Of a stretch of DNA of 64,000 nt, positions 21,902 through 31,970 are shown one piece after another. Each line of letters begins with the position of its first letter. The stretch's first letter is position 1. Under the pieces are notes generated by a model that saw only the letters and a list, made by a program, of their open reading frames with translations, was not told where the DNA came from and searched no databases. A program made the position numbers and the translations under genes. Source of the stretch: Diphasiastrum complanatum. Its lineage: Eukaryota > Streptophyta > Lycopodiopsida > Lycopodiales > Lycopodiaceae. The stretch is from positions 22,840,160 through 22,904,159 of the forward strand of contig CM055102.1 in assembly GCA_029204225.1 (NCBI GenBank), in the 5' to 3' direction.

Positions 21902-22996
21902 CTATTCCAAGTATAACTTTAAGAATCCTAGATCTACCATCTTAAATTCACTAGACAAGGAAACTTTTACATTCTTAATGCCATCTAGATCATTTCCTGT
22001 GAGTATAATGTCATCAACATATAAAACTAAGATAATGATCTTTCCATTATTACATTTGTAGTACAATGATGGTTCATAAGAACTTACAATGAATCTAATG
22101 GAAATAAGATAGGAATGCAGCCTAGAGTACCATGCTCTTGGTGCTTGCTTGAGTTCATAAAGACTCTTCTTCAAGAGACACACCTTGTCTTCTTCTCCAT
22201 TTCCCTCAGGTTGGCACATGTAGATTTCCTCTTCCAAGAATCCATTCAAGAAAGCATTTGTCACATCAAGTTGGAAGAGCTCCCATTTGAAAGAAGTTGC
22301 AAGACATATGATTAGTCTAATGGTCACAAGCTTTGCAACAGGTGCAAAGGTGTCATCATAATCTATGCCTTTGACTTGTAAAAAACCTTTTGCTACAAGT
22401 TTAGGTTTGTACTTATGAATGAAACCATCTTGATTATATCTCAATCTATATATCCATTTACAAGTAAGAGGCTTCTTTCCATAAGGTAAATCAACAAGTT
22501 TCCAAGTTTGATTTTCCATTAATGCATCAAACTCTACTTGCATAGCTTTCCTCCAATATTGAGACTTATTTGCTTCCTCAAAACTAGTTGGTTCTTCAAG
22601 CATAGTAGTCAAGAAAGTATAAGAGTTGAGTAGTTGAGAATCTTCCCTTTGCTCCCCTTTGTCACTATAAGTGAGCCTTGATGGCTCAATCCTTGTCCTT
22701 GTTGATCTTCTTGGCACCCTTGGACTTAGAGTAGGTTCCACTTGGTCTTCATCTTCATGAAGCTCCTCCTTGGCCATAGCATGATCTTTGACAAGTTGAG
22801 TGTTGTTGGAAGCCACCTTTCCTTTGGCTTGGAGAGATTCATCAAAAAGTACATCTCTACAAGCAACAACTTTTTTTGTAATAGGATCATATATCCTATA
22901 AGCTTTCTTACTTTCACTATAACCAACAAAGATGCCTTTGAAAGAAGTGGCATCTTCCTTTTTTCTTGTTTCTAGAGGAATATGTACACAATACAT
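21902..22996 (-). pseudogene. Copia integrase C-terminus and reverse transcriptase of element C
   Basis: The frame encodes the integrase tail (FKGIFVGYSESKKAYRIYDP) and a long linker. RT follows: WRKAMQVEFDALMENQTW, CKWIYRLRYNQDGF, LVAKGFLQVKGIDYDDTFAP, ELFQLDVTNAFLNG, LKKSLYELKQAPRAWYSRL, and the catalytic LYVDDIILTGND. All main RT blocks and the YVDD box are intact over 364 codons, the best-preserved coding segment of this element. It is still separated from the rest of pol by frameshifts on both sides. Confidence 0.9.
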
Positions 22997-23014
22997 CCAA
23001 AAACTTTCAAATCA

Positions 23015-23957
23015 CTAAGATTTGGCTTTTTTGCCAAACAATACTTCATAAGGTGTAAGTCCTTTAATGGCACTATTAGTCATTCTATTACAAAGAAAGT
23101 TTGCACATAAAATAGCTTCTCCCCAAAATGAAATAGGAAGAGATGCATCTAATCTCATAGTTTTAGCACACTCACATAGTGTCCTATTCTTTCTCTCAGC
23201 TACTCCATTTTGTTGTGGAGTATATGTATAAGTAAACTCTCTCTTTATGCCATTAGTTTCACAAAACTCTTTCATCCTATTGGAGATGTACTCCCCTCCA
23301 TTATAACTTCTTAATACTTTCAAGCTAGTATTAAGTTGCTTTTCCACAAGACTTTTGGACCTTACAAAGGACTCAAAAACTTCACTTTTCTTAGACAAGA
23401 GATAAACCCAAGAGTATCTTGATTTATCATCAATAAAAGTGACATACATAAGAGCTGCACCATTTGATTCATGTGAAAATGAATGAACATCCGAGTGTAT
23501 AAGGTCAAGAGGAAAGTTAGATCTTATCAAAGATCTCTTGAAAGAAAGCTTATGATGGAGAGTCCACAAGCTTCAAAAAGCTTGCCACACTTGGATATAG
23601 TTTTGGGAAGTCCTCTTTCTAGCTCCTTTGTCACCATGGTCTCCATAGCTTTGTAGTTAGGATGGCCTAACCTTTTGTGCCATAATTCCACTTGAGTGAG
23701 CTCCTCCCTTGCCATGTTCATACTTCCAACTATCACATTAGCATCCAATTTGAATAACCTCCCTTGCTTGAAAGCACTAGCAATACATTTTTCATCTTTC
23801 AAGATAGAACATGCTCCATGCTTGAAATGTACATCTAATCCACTATCCGTAAGTTGTCCTACACTCAACAAGTTCTTTATAATTGAAGGTACATAAAGAA
23901 CATTGTCTAGATCTACTTTTGTAGATGATCCTAGACATAAAGGAATGGATCCAACAC
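23015..23957 (-). pseudogene. Copia GAG-pre-integrase and integrase core of element C
   Basis: The pre-integrase part 23871-23527 encodes MLSVGQLTDSGLDVHFKHG and ELWHKRLGHPNYKAME. After a frame change near 23560, 23569-23015 encodes the core (DLIHSDVHSFSHES, YVTFIDDKSRYSWVYLL, LRSYNGGEYISN, TPQQNGVAERKNRTLCE). The first aspartate and the glutamate of the catalytic triad are present. The second aspartate, normally in LRSDNGGE, is tyrosine. The zinc-finger block before the core is degraded by the frameshift. Confidence 0.85.
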
Positions 23958-24960
23958 CTACAATCTCACATTCTTGATCACTTGCAGTGAAGATAAATCT
24001 CTTAGAACTATTGTAAGAAAGTAGATTAGAAAAGTAGTCTTTTTGTGAGTCATGTGAGAGCTTGCCCCACTATCAATCCACCAAGTGTCTTGATTAGATG
24101 TTTGTCGTGAGGATACCATCAAATATAGATTGCCTTCTTCCTCCTCCTCAAGCACAAGATTGCCTTGATTGTCCTTCTCTTGGGCATTCTTCTTCTTGTA
24201 GAACTCGGATGCAAAATGTCTCTTTTTTCCACAAAAGAAACACTTTAGCTTCTTCTTGTCCTTCTTGCTCTTGCCTTTGGAACTTGATGCTCCATCTTTG
24301 TTCTCCATCTCCATTTCTTGAGTCTTCTTGGATGGAAACTTCTTCTTCTTGCCTTTCAAAGAAAAGTTAGCTTTTTCATCACCATCATTCAAAGATAAGG
24401 AACTCATACTACTTTTGATATGAAGCATTCTACTCTCCTCAATAACAAGCACACTTTGAAGTTTTTCAATAATAGGAAGTGAATCTTGAATAGCAAAGGT
24501 TTGAACAAGATTGGAATAATCATCTCCTAATCCATTCAAAATGATTTGAACCGATTCATCATCTTTGATTTTATCATCTATAGAAGACAACTCCTTATTC
24601 AAAGATTTGATCCTAAAGACATAATTTTGGGCACTTTCACTACTTCCTTTCATGCTTTGAGGGATTTGATTCCTAAGCATGAGTATCCTTGAAGTGTTCT
24701 TGGATCCATAAATGGATTTTAATGAATCCCATGCCTCTTTGGATGTGGTACAAGATGAGATTTCTTTCAAAAGTTCATTACTTACATTCATTTTTATGCA
24801 ATGTAATGCAACTCTACATCTCTTTTTGTACAAAACCAACTCAACTCCTCATTGAGGTTCTACTTCCACCTCAAGTACTATGTCATAAAGATCATGAAGT
24901 ACAAGCAAAGACTCCGTTTGAACTATCCAAGTAGCATAATTAGTGGCTAGCTTCAAGCAA
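23958..24960 (-). pseudogene. Copia gag and protease of element C
   Basis: The open frame from 24839 encodes the UBN2 gag domain (ALHCIKMNVSNELLKEISSC, KEAWDSLKSIYGSKNTSR, VQIILNGLGDDYSNLVQTF), a lysine-rich hinge, a zinc knuckle and the protease (TWWIDSGASSHMTH). The knuckle reads CFFCGKKRHFASEF, so its fourth ligand (Cys) is Phe. In-frame sequence upstream of 24839 (ATNYATWIVQTESLLVL) shows that the true gag start lies further right, with a stop at about 24850. Protease continues to 23958 before a frameshift. Confidence 0.85.
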
Positions 24961-25570
24961 AAAACCACCCATTGATGCCATTTTTGAATGTGAAAAAGCA
25001 CTAGAAACTCTTATGGTTTCTCTAAGAGATCTGAACCTAAAGTCTTCTAGCAATTTAGAAAGCTTATAGACTCAATTCTATCACTCATGAACCAATCTAG
25101 AATGATGAAAATTTAGATTCTAGTCTCAAACTTGCAAAATCACTCCTTAATCTATGATTTTTAGCAATTTCTCTCTTCAACCTCAACATACGCTCAAAAA
25201 ATTAGAGAAGATCAATTAGTGCACCTAATTCAAGCTTCAATTTTAATTTTTTGGCTGATCTAATCCAATAACTAATCAAGGCATTAGACTCACTATAGAA
25301 AATGCTTGATTTTACACCAAAAATCACTCAAATTGGGTACATGAGTCAAATTCTACAAATTTTTGAAATTTCTTAGTCAAAATCGGAGATGTACGGCCTC
25401 ACACATGTGAAAAGGGTTCCTACAGCCCACAACAAGATCTGGACCAAAAATTTTAAGGATACCTATCAAATCCAACTCGCTACACAAAATTTGACTAGTT
25501 TCCAAAAAACTGCTAATTTTGGCTTTGATTTGGATTAACCCTATCAATTTCAACAAAATCTCTTGTACTA
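24961..25570 (-). other. Leader and gag start region of element C
   Basis: This interval lies between the PBS and the recognisable gag. No protein motif is visible; a CACACATGTG palindrome variant occurs near 25401. It is the expected position of the untranslated leader. Confidence 0.5.
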
Positions 25571-25583
25571 GGCTCTAATACCA
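25571..25583 (-). other. Primer-binding site of element C
   Basis: The minus strand reads TGGTATTAGAGCC directly after the 5' LTR end, one mismatch from the standard initiator tRNA-Met PBS. Confidence 0.9.
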
Positions 25584-26325
25584 TGTGAAAAAAGTACAAA
25601 AAGGACCAAGAGTGGATCGTAATGACACAAAATCCGAACAAGAACAATCATTGATTGAAGGTAGGTGTACATTCTGGTTTCACACGTGTGAAACACTGTC
25701 TGAGTATGGACTCCAACCTTAAAATCAAGTACACATTGATAGAACCTCAAAACAATCAAAACAAATGTAGACAAATGGAGAGAATCACTCAAAATTGCTT
25801 CCAAAACCAAGATTGGTGTCTCACATTGATTATGGCCAAATAAGCCTCTATATATACACTTTTGGAGCTCAAGGTACTGATCATGCATTAGATCTCACAC
25901 GTGTGAGGATGCCTTGTCACCATCATGCAATTTGACACTTGGATCAAAACTTTCCATTTTGGGCATTTTTGGTCTATTTTCTTACTATATGGAGATCTTC
26001 ATGAAAATCTTCTAGAAGCAAAAACTTGCCTACTTCAGCTATTTCCACACGTGTGAGCTATCCTCTACACATGGGATGTGACACCTATTCAAAATATTTG
26101 GCTCATGCAATCATTAGACTGGTGCCATGTGTCATATCTCTAGAAAACTAGTTTTTGGCCATTTCAGCCACTAGAACTTGAATTAAAACATATGTACAAC
26201 ATATATGATTATGGTACATGAAAAGTACACTAGATTCACTTGTGGGAACAGGCTCCACACATGTGTGTCTATCCTATATACAAGAATTTTGGTCTCTACC
26301 AAGCTTATTTTTGCATTTTTTCACA
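25584..26325 (-). repeat. 5' LTR of element C
   Basis: On the plus strand it begins TGTGAAAAAAGTAC directly after the PBS and ends TTTTTTCACA; 742 bp. It matches 20336-21043 apart from two indels. CACACGTGTG palindromes lie at 25681-25690, 25896-25905 and 26046-26055, and CTCTATATATACAC near 25848 could be the TATA region (minus strand GTGTATATATAGAG). Confidence 0.9.
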
Positions 26326-26375
26326 GTTTCTTTTCGAGCTATTTTCGTTTCTCACACACCCTCTTTTTCCCAATG
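26326..26375 (+). repeat. 3' LTR of element A, second part
   Basis: TTTCGAGCTATTTTCGTTTCTCACACACC matches, in pieces of up to 15 bases, the end of the 5' LTR (18791-18834). It is the tail cut off by insertion of element C. Confidence 0.8.
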
Positions 26376-26380
26376 CTGGC
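26376..26380 (+). repeat. Target site duplication of element A, right copy (CTGGC)
   Basis: It pairs with TTGGC at 17710-17714. After it the interrupted reading frame continues in phase. Confidence 0.65.
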
Positions 26381-26700
26381 CTCGAAGTTGGTCCATTGGA
26401 AGAAGACATGGAAGTCAAAGAAGTCGCTTGCCTTGATATTGTTCCTTTTGTGTTAGAACAGAATCCATGCTCATCAAGGAGAAAAGTCACGGCTACAAAA
26501 GAAGACCATCTGTATGTAGGGAAAGCACGGATGTTCAACATGGGCGGAAAGCAGCAAGACCTATTGGAAGGATAGAGAAGCAACCGTTGGAGCTCCATGT
26601 TAGAATGATTCCGAGGATGGGTAATGCAAGCTCCGAATCAAATCAAGAACATGTCGACATGGATAAATTTGCAGTGACACAAATGTCAACCTAGATTGCT
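26381..26700 (+). pseudogene. Unrecognised gene, part 2
   Basis: In the phase left open at 17714 the frame encodes LEVGPLEEDMEVKEVACLDI, then PFVLEQNPCSSRRKV and KARMFNMGGKQQDLLEG, and stops at 26575. From about 26540 another frame carries on without stop (RPIGRIEKQPLELHVRMIPR, then NQEHVDMDKFAVTQMST) to 26694, so a one- or two-base frameshift is likely. No known domain is seen. Together with 17388-17714 this gives a predicted protein segment of about 210 residues before the next break. Confidence 0.45.
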
Positions 26701-26789
26701 TTTCTACAGATGATGTTGGATAAATTTGGGGTAGACATCAGTTTCATGTGGAGACAAAAAACACTCATTGATCCTCGCTCTTCACAAAC

Positions 26790-27307
26790 CAACGTGCATT
26801 GGATTATAATTTTGCTGAACAACTTTTTCAATCTGTGAGTACACCTCGAGGTCCACCACTAGCCTCCATCAACATCACTTTGAGGCCCATATACTATCGG
26901 GAAAGTGCCGAAACAATTATTCAATTTGACAATCCTGAAGATTTTGAGAAGGCCTTTAAAACTTTTCAAATATGGAATATGGAGAATAATATAGAGGTAT
27001 ATGCTGATAGAGATTCTGAAGGAAGATGATTTAGCACCAAGGTCGAAGTTAGATGGTCTATCTAAAAATTGGTTTATGGAAAACTGTCGCTTTGAACCAA
27101 TTGACGGTCAATACTTTTGTTGTGCTTGCAACGATCAAAAGCTTGTATGACAAGTTTGAGGAATACACGCGAATTCTCCTACGATCTGATGAGACATTCA
27201 AAAACTTTTTGGATGTTATGAAATTTTACTGTGCAAACCAAATTTCTTATGAAGAACCAGATGTTATATCTGGCCAAGGAGTAAAAATGATTCCGATGAC
27301 AATTTGA
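26790..27307 (+). pseudogene. Unrecognised gene, part 3
   Basis: The frame 26799-27029 encodes DYNFAEQLFQSVSTPRGPPL, then RPIYYRESAETIIQFDNPED and FEKAFKTFQIWNMENNIEVY. A second frame around 27030-27120 reads LDGLSKNWFMENCRFEPIDG then YFCCACNDQKLV, with a possible metal-binding CCAC. A third, 27120-27305, reads DKFEEYTRILLRSDETFKNF. Three overlapping frames of normal amino-acid composition suggest a coding sequence broken by small indels. I do not recognise a family. Confidence 0.4.
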
Positions 27308-27378
27308 TTCTTTAGAAGCTTGAGATATGTGCCAAACCATCTTTGTGATCGCATATGTAAAAATTAATAAATGGGGAG

Positions 27379-28247
27379 TTGTATTTTGGAAAAAAAAATA
27401 AAGATAAGCACATCAAGGAGGGCATGACTTCACTTGTATGTGAAAGTCGTGCTCTCAATATTGTAAAATATCTAATCTCTTTGGAAAACGACCTGCCACC
27501 AAATGTGGAGTATGACAAAGAAAATATTAAATTGCCTTCTAAATCTATCAATAAAGGTTTGCCAACGATTGGATGCGGGGAACAACTGGTGCGAGCAACA
27601 GAACCATATCCACCCTGGTTGGTGATATTCCTTCATCCTTAAGATTAATTGTAAATAAATTGAAGAAATTATATTTGGCCACAAATATTTCTGAAATAGG
27701 TGCCAACACCTCCAATACAGGATGGAGGTTTTTTTGTCAAGTCAAGAATTCTAAAGGCGAAGAAGCCATTTGCTGTAGTGTAGAAGTATCTAATTTTATG
27801 AGTGTTCCATATTCTTCGTGGGAACAACCAATCTTGTATATATTTGATAATATAGATTCTTTGGATTCTTCCTATATCGTATCAATGGTGCGGCATTGCA
27901 TGGCAACCCTCATGACACAACATAAACTTTGTGTTGTCATTTTGTTCTTGGAGCAAGGTATGAAAGAGGGAATAAAGGAAAGCCCTCACAAAATGAAAGA
28001 TTTAACATGCAAGGTCTTTGAAGGTTATTACGAGCTCGCAGATCCATTGAAGCAGGGCAATTTGTTTGTTCAAAACTTGCAACCAGTGTTGTTTGTCTTA
28101 TATAACTCAAATTCTTCGGATGATGTTGTTGAACGTGTGCATAGCAAACTTAAATTGTTAACCCTATGCTTCGGCGATAGTGAAAAAACTTCTAAAAGTT
28201 TTGTGACTTGTAAACCAGTTCACAAAAAGAGAGCAAAACACTGGTGA
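27379..28247 (+). pseudogene. Unrecognised gene, part 4 (longest open segment)
   Basis: A frame at 27379-27642 (CESRALNIVKYLISLENDLP) overlaps the 224-codon frame 27573-28247. The latter encodes LRLIVNKLKKLYLATNISEI, GWRFFCQVKNSKGEEAICCS, SSWEQPILYIFDNIDSLDSS, LMTQHKLCVVILFLEQGMKE and VLFVLYNSNSSDDVVERVHS. Composition and lack of simple repeats look like genuine protein. The family is unknown to me; there are no membrane segments or classic catalytic motifs. The block lies between copia element A and AT-rich non-coding DNA and continues the orientation of parts 1-3. Confidence 0.45.
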
Positions 28248-28249
28248 GG

Positions 28250-28523
28250 TGTCAGTAGTATTATTGAATCAATCTCTGCTCCAAGTTGGTCCGAGTGTCT
28301 TTATAGAATGTCTTACTGTGTAGCACCGCTCCCAAACAACATTGGAAGAAATTTAATAGTTATCGACAGTGCAGAAAATGTAAAACAAACGAAAGCGTAC
28401 TTGGAGGTCCATAACACCTTGGAATCACCCCCAAACACAAATTCTTCAAATTCTTTAAAAGAAGAAGATCTTGATCTAGATAAATCTGAGGAGGGTGACG
28501 AATATGTAGAGTTAGATATCTAA
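28250..28523 (+). pseudogene. Unrecognised gene, part 5 (acidic C-terminus)
   Basis: The frame 28308-28523 encodes MSYCVAPLPNNIGRNLIVID, then NTLESPPNTNSSNSLKEEDL and DLDKSEEGDEYVELDI before a stop. The acidic, serine-rich end looks like a natural protein C-terminus. It may be joined to part 4 by a small frameshift or intron; the intervening bases 28248-28307 encode IIESISAPSWSECLY in the next frame. Confidence 0.4.
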
Positions 28524-29410
28524 ACAGGTTTACATACATAGTTAAGTTTGTAATGACAGTTATGCCTAAACCAAAAAGGCAAATATATAGTTATCACCTC
28601 AAGCGGTAGAAGTTGTTTTCGCTCTTTTTTGATAAATAATAGATACATATATTTTGAAAACTATCTTTGTACATTTCTTATTTGATTAAGTAGCATTGAT
28701 TCAAATATATGATATGTATATGTGATATTTGATGGCATTTTGTGAATCCTTCATCTATGCAGAGTGGTTGTGATAGCCTTTTTGAACTTCTGAAAAGTAA
28801 GTATCAGACATTGTCAAAGTTTTCAATCATTTTGTAATTAAATTCTATTTTGAAATTCTCTTGTCCAATCTCGAAAATGGATTTTGAGGAAGCCCAAAAT
28901 CAATTGAGACAGTGTTTTTATTTGTTAACCATGAATAATCAAAACATGAATGAAATGAGCATTCAAGATGACATGCACGACCTAGATTATTGGAACAAAA
29001 ACTATTCAGTCATGAAAAAAATACAGTTTGAATGCATGTAGAGTCATGATATTCCTAAAACAAATCTGGATCGAAATACTAGTAGTGGAAACTTACAACA
29101 AATAGTTGTGGATCAAAAGTGTGTCAGCATAGTAGCAAAAATCAACTTGAAGATATAATGCATTTTGAAATAATGCACAAAATGAACAACAGTTGTGTGT
29201 GTGTGTGTATGTGTGTGTGAGCAGGTACATTTCTTTTATATCCTCAAGATGTCAATGCTTTCTTTTTTTAATCAATTGATTTTCTGTATACTGCAAAAAA
29301 TGAATATTGTGTGTATACCCAAGCTATTGTAACATAGTTATAGATACTAATTACAAGTCAATGTTTATGGAAACATCAATCAATTACACCTTGACCATTC
29401 AGATCCCAGA
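28524..29410. other. Mostly non-coding; one short frame and a GT microsatellite
   Basis: A short frame at 28850-29041 (ISKMDFEEAQNQLRQCFYLL) has no recognisable domain. A (GT)n microsatellite lies at about 29193-29220. The remainder is AT-rich without features. Confidence 0.4.
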
Positions 29411-29780
29411 TGGTGGAACGTGATTCAAGTCATTCCTGGAAGTAAAAGAATTTTTGAAGATATAGATGTCGTGGAGGGCATGGCGCTGCCAACGGATGCA
29501 GTTGAACAAGATCATGATGATGGACTCAATGACACATTTTCAGAGGATCATGTGCAAGCTTCACAAGCTAATGATGGTATTGAACACGATGCATCATCAT
29601 CGGATGGATGACACACCTTCTCAATCTCCCTTGTTGTCACCATCGCCATTAGCTTGTCAACTTATTAATAACGAAGTTATAGGAGATATTTGGGTAGAGT
29701 TAGAGATAGACTCGTTTGGTTTGGCACATTTGTCGAATGATGATGCAGCAAATGATAATGAGGAACCACCAAATGAATAA
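29400..29780 (+). pseudogene. Short acidic reading frames, unrecognised
   Basis: The frame 29420-29611 encodes IQVIPGSKRIFEDIDVVEGM and then an acidic stretch rich in Asp and Ser. Overlapping it, 29466-29780 ends with VELEIDSFGLAHLSNDDAAN. A frameshift between the two may account for both. They share strand and acidic character with the unrecognised gene upstream and may be its remains. No family is assigned. Confidence 0.3.
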
Positions 29781-30434
29781 GTGAGGCTGTATGACGTATT
29801 CCAACTTATTGTAATATTAATCAGATTGCTCACATATGCAATTGCACTTTATTATTTGATTAGTTGATGTCAACGCATGTGAGTACACAAATTGTGGTCA
29901 TGATATTTTTGTGACACATAAATTACTTTATTAACTTGTGTATATGGCAACTATTGTTGATAGAAAATGGAATTCAATGTGTTGATAGACAACAATTTTC
30001 AAAAGTGATATCTATTTACATTTTGTAACATACCATGGTTTATACCGAGGGGCCTTTTTGTCATCAGTCACGACATTACCCTCGGTGAGCAGAGTATGCT
30101 GGAATGCCTCTTGGCCTACTTGACCCTCTCTATAACCCTCCCTGTAACCCTTCTTATAACCCTCCCTATAACCCTCTCTATAACCCTTCCTATAACTCTG
30201 AAAAACACGTTAAAATTTGCAAGACTTATATTGAGGCCTAACAGCAGACGAGCGACGCTCGAGCTTTCCGCTTCCCCTCGTCTCGTTTTAAATTGTATCT
30301 TTAAAAAAAATCTCAAAACAAGCGTTGAAAGTCGCACGTCTTCTTGTAGTGGAGAGAGGGAGATTGCGAATTTTTCAATCTTTTAGGCTTGTTTTAGGGT
30401 TTTGTGAGGTTTAATATGCTAAATAGCTATACTA

Positions 30435-30469
<35 letters not shown>

Positions 30470-31205
30470 GAGTAGTGCCTTTGAAATTGGTCCACAACTA
30501 ACAAATTATTTGTTAAGGGCAGTCGAACGGCCCGAAGCATACGGTCTTGCGTCATTGGGGCATTCTGGAATCAAGTTTTCTTCCAACCTTTTTATATTGA
30601 CTTCAATTCCTCCATGCCTCCTAATTTCACATCTGCGTCCCTTTCACAGAAATTTTTGCTTCCAGAACTCATGTAAGGATAAATGTCAACAATCTGGAAA
30701 GGATCAGCTGCAAAAGTCATAGCTACTCCATGTTAATTGGCAACAAGGAAGGTGCTCATATTCTACTAGCGCCATCTTATTTTGACCAACTTCTCTGTCT
30801 ACCCAACCCAAATATGGCATGATTTCAGGTATCCCGGCCCTCTGATGGTATTGATATTCCAGCTGCACATTGCCCAATGCCATCTCACTTCCATTTCCAT
30901 TCAGTATATTAACTCACGTATTCTTCTCACATATCTCAGATCAAGAACGTACTGATATCCTTCCGATCTAATTTTTGAAGAAGAAAGAGTAGTACAATAT
31001 TACTGCAACTGAAATCTGAAACTTAAGGAACTGCAGCCACATCTTCAGTGCTAATTTCCAGTACAATAGGGAATCAAAAACCCATTCTGAATCCAACAGC
31101 AGTACCTTTTTGAGTAAAACCATTTGAAATCTTCTTGAATTTCTGCTCTTACTGACGAGCTTGCACCTGGTTGTGATACATTTCTACTGGTCGTATTTAG
31201 CTTCA
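29781..31205. other. Intergenic region upstream of the oxygenase gene
   Basis: It contains a tandem TATAACCCT repeat (30118-30198), a (GT)n(GA)n microsatellite at about 30434-30470, and the presumed promoter and 5' UTR of the oxygenase gene. No convincing TATA box at a fixed distance from the start codon was identified. Confidence 0.5.
30118..30198. repeat. Short tandem repeat, about 11-12 bp unit (CTATAACCCTCC)
   Basis: Seven consecutive units vary around YTATAACCCTYC. Both strands are therefore open with repeating residues (LPITL on the plus strand, RVIGRVIERV on the minus strand), which are artefacts of the repeat. Confidence 0.8.
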
Positions 31206-31913
31206 ATGGCTAACGAGAGTGTACTTAAAACTATTCATCCAAGTGATGTCAAAGACCTCAAATTTCTGATCGACTCCACCAGGCCCAATGCAGTTCCCGA
31301 GGCTTATATTCAGCCTCTGAAGTATCGTCCTGCGAAATCTGATCGAGCCAGCTCTACTCGTCATGATACAATCCCAGTCGTGGATCTGGCAAAGCTGAAA
31401 AATGGCCTCCGGCAGGATGTTATAAGTGCTATCGGCAGTGCCTGCGAGGAGTGGGGATTCTTCCAGGCTAGTCAAAATCCAGCTGAATCCGCTGCTTTCA
31501 TTCATCTACTTATGCCATAACGTTCATTATTCCTTCATTTTTAGTGGCATCTGTTCACCTTCTATAATAGTTAATAATAAATATTAATCTTATCGGTCTG
31601 TCTAGTAAAATAATGAATATATATGTATCTGATTTGTGTATCAGATTATCAACCATGGGTTCTCTCCACTCACCGGCCAGAGAATGTTGGAAGCTACAGA
31701 GAAGTTTTTCAATCTTCCAGTTGAGGACAGGATGGCCTACTTCTCGTTAGATATGACAAAGCCATTGAGGTATGGGACAAGCCATAACCCGACGTATGAT
31801 TCTGCTCTACAGTGGAGGGATTACATGTACCTTCCTTGCAAACTAGCCGAAGAGAATGTGCAGACCTGGCCTGCTGTATACCGGTATGAAATCTAACTAA
31901 CTGAAATGTCACA

Positions 31914-31970
<57 letters not shown>

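Larger units (their letters stand above)
20336..26325 (-). mobile_element. Complete-length Ty1/copia element C, nested in the 3' LTR of element A
   Basis: Both LTRs, PBS, gag, protease, integrase, RT and RNase H are present in the normal copia order on the minus strand, over 5990 bp. Coding capacity is destroyed by several frameshifts and by substitutions in the protease/integrase region. The LTRs differ by one indel of about 60 bp and one of about 95 bp besides point changes, so the copy is old. Flanking bases (TTCAA on the left, GTTTC on the right) do not give a clean target duplication. Confidence 0.9.
17715..26375 (+). mobile_element. Copia-type LTR element A with large internal deletion, carrying a nested element
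   Basis: The element consists of a 5' LTR (17715-18834), PBS (18835-18846), about 400 bp of internal sequence, a PPT (19234-19241) and a 3' LTR (19242-20335 plus 26326-26375). Only the C-terminal end of a copia RNase H remains inside (near 19045-19190: RYHYIRDKVLNKEVSLTYC, then DMVADIFMKTLS). It is therefore an internally deleted, non-autonomous copy. It landed in an open reading frame (see 17388-17714) and its own 3' LTR was later split by element C at 20336-26325. The relative order of events, gene then A then C, follows directly from the nesting. Confidence 0.85.

Noticed and set aside
20336-26325. A clean 5-bp target duplication for element C
   Set aside because: Left flank TTCAA and right flank GTTTC do not match; only a shifted partial similarity exists.
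30118-30198. Interstitial telomeric repeat
   Set aside because: The period and sequence do not match TTTAGGG or TTAGGG arrays.
30096-30386. Leu/Thr-Ile repeat protein frame
   Set aside because: Produced by the TATAACCCT tandem repeat.
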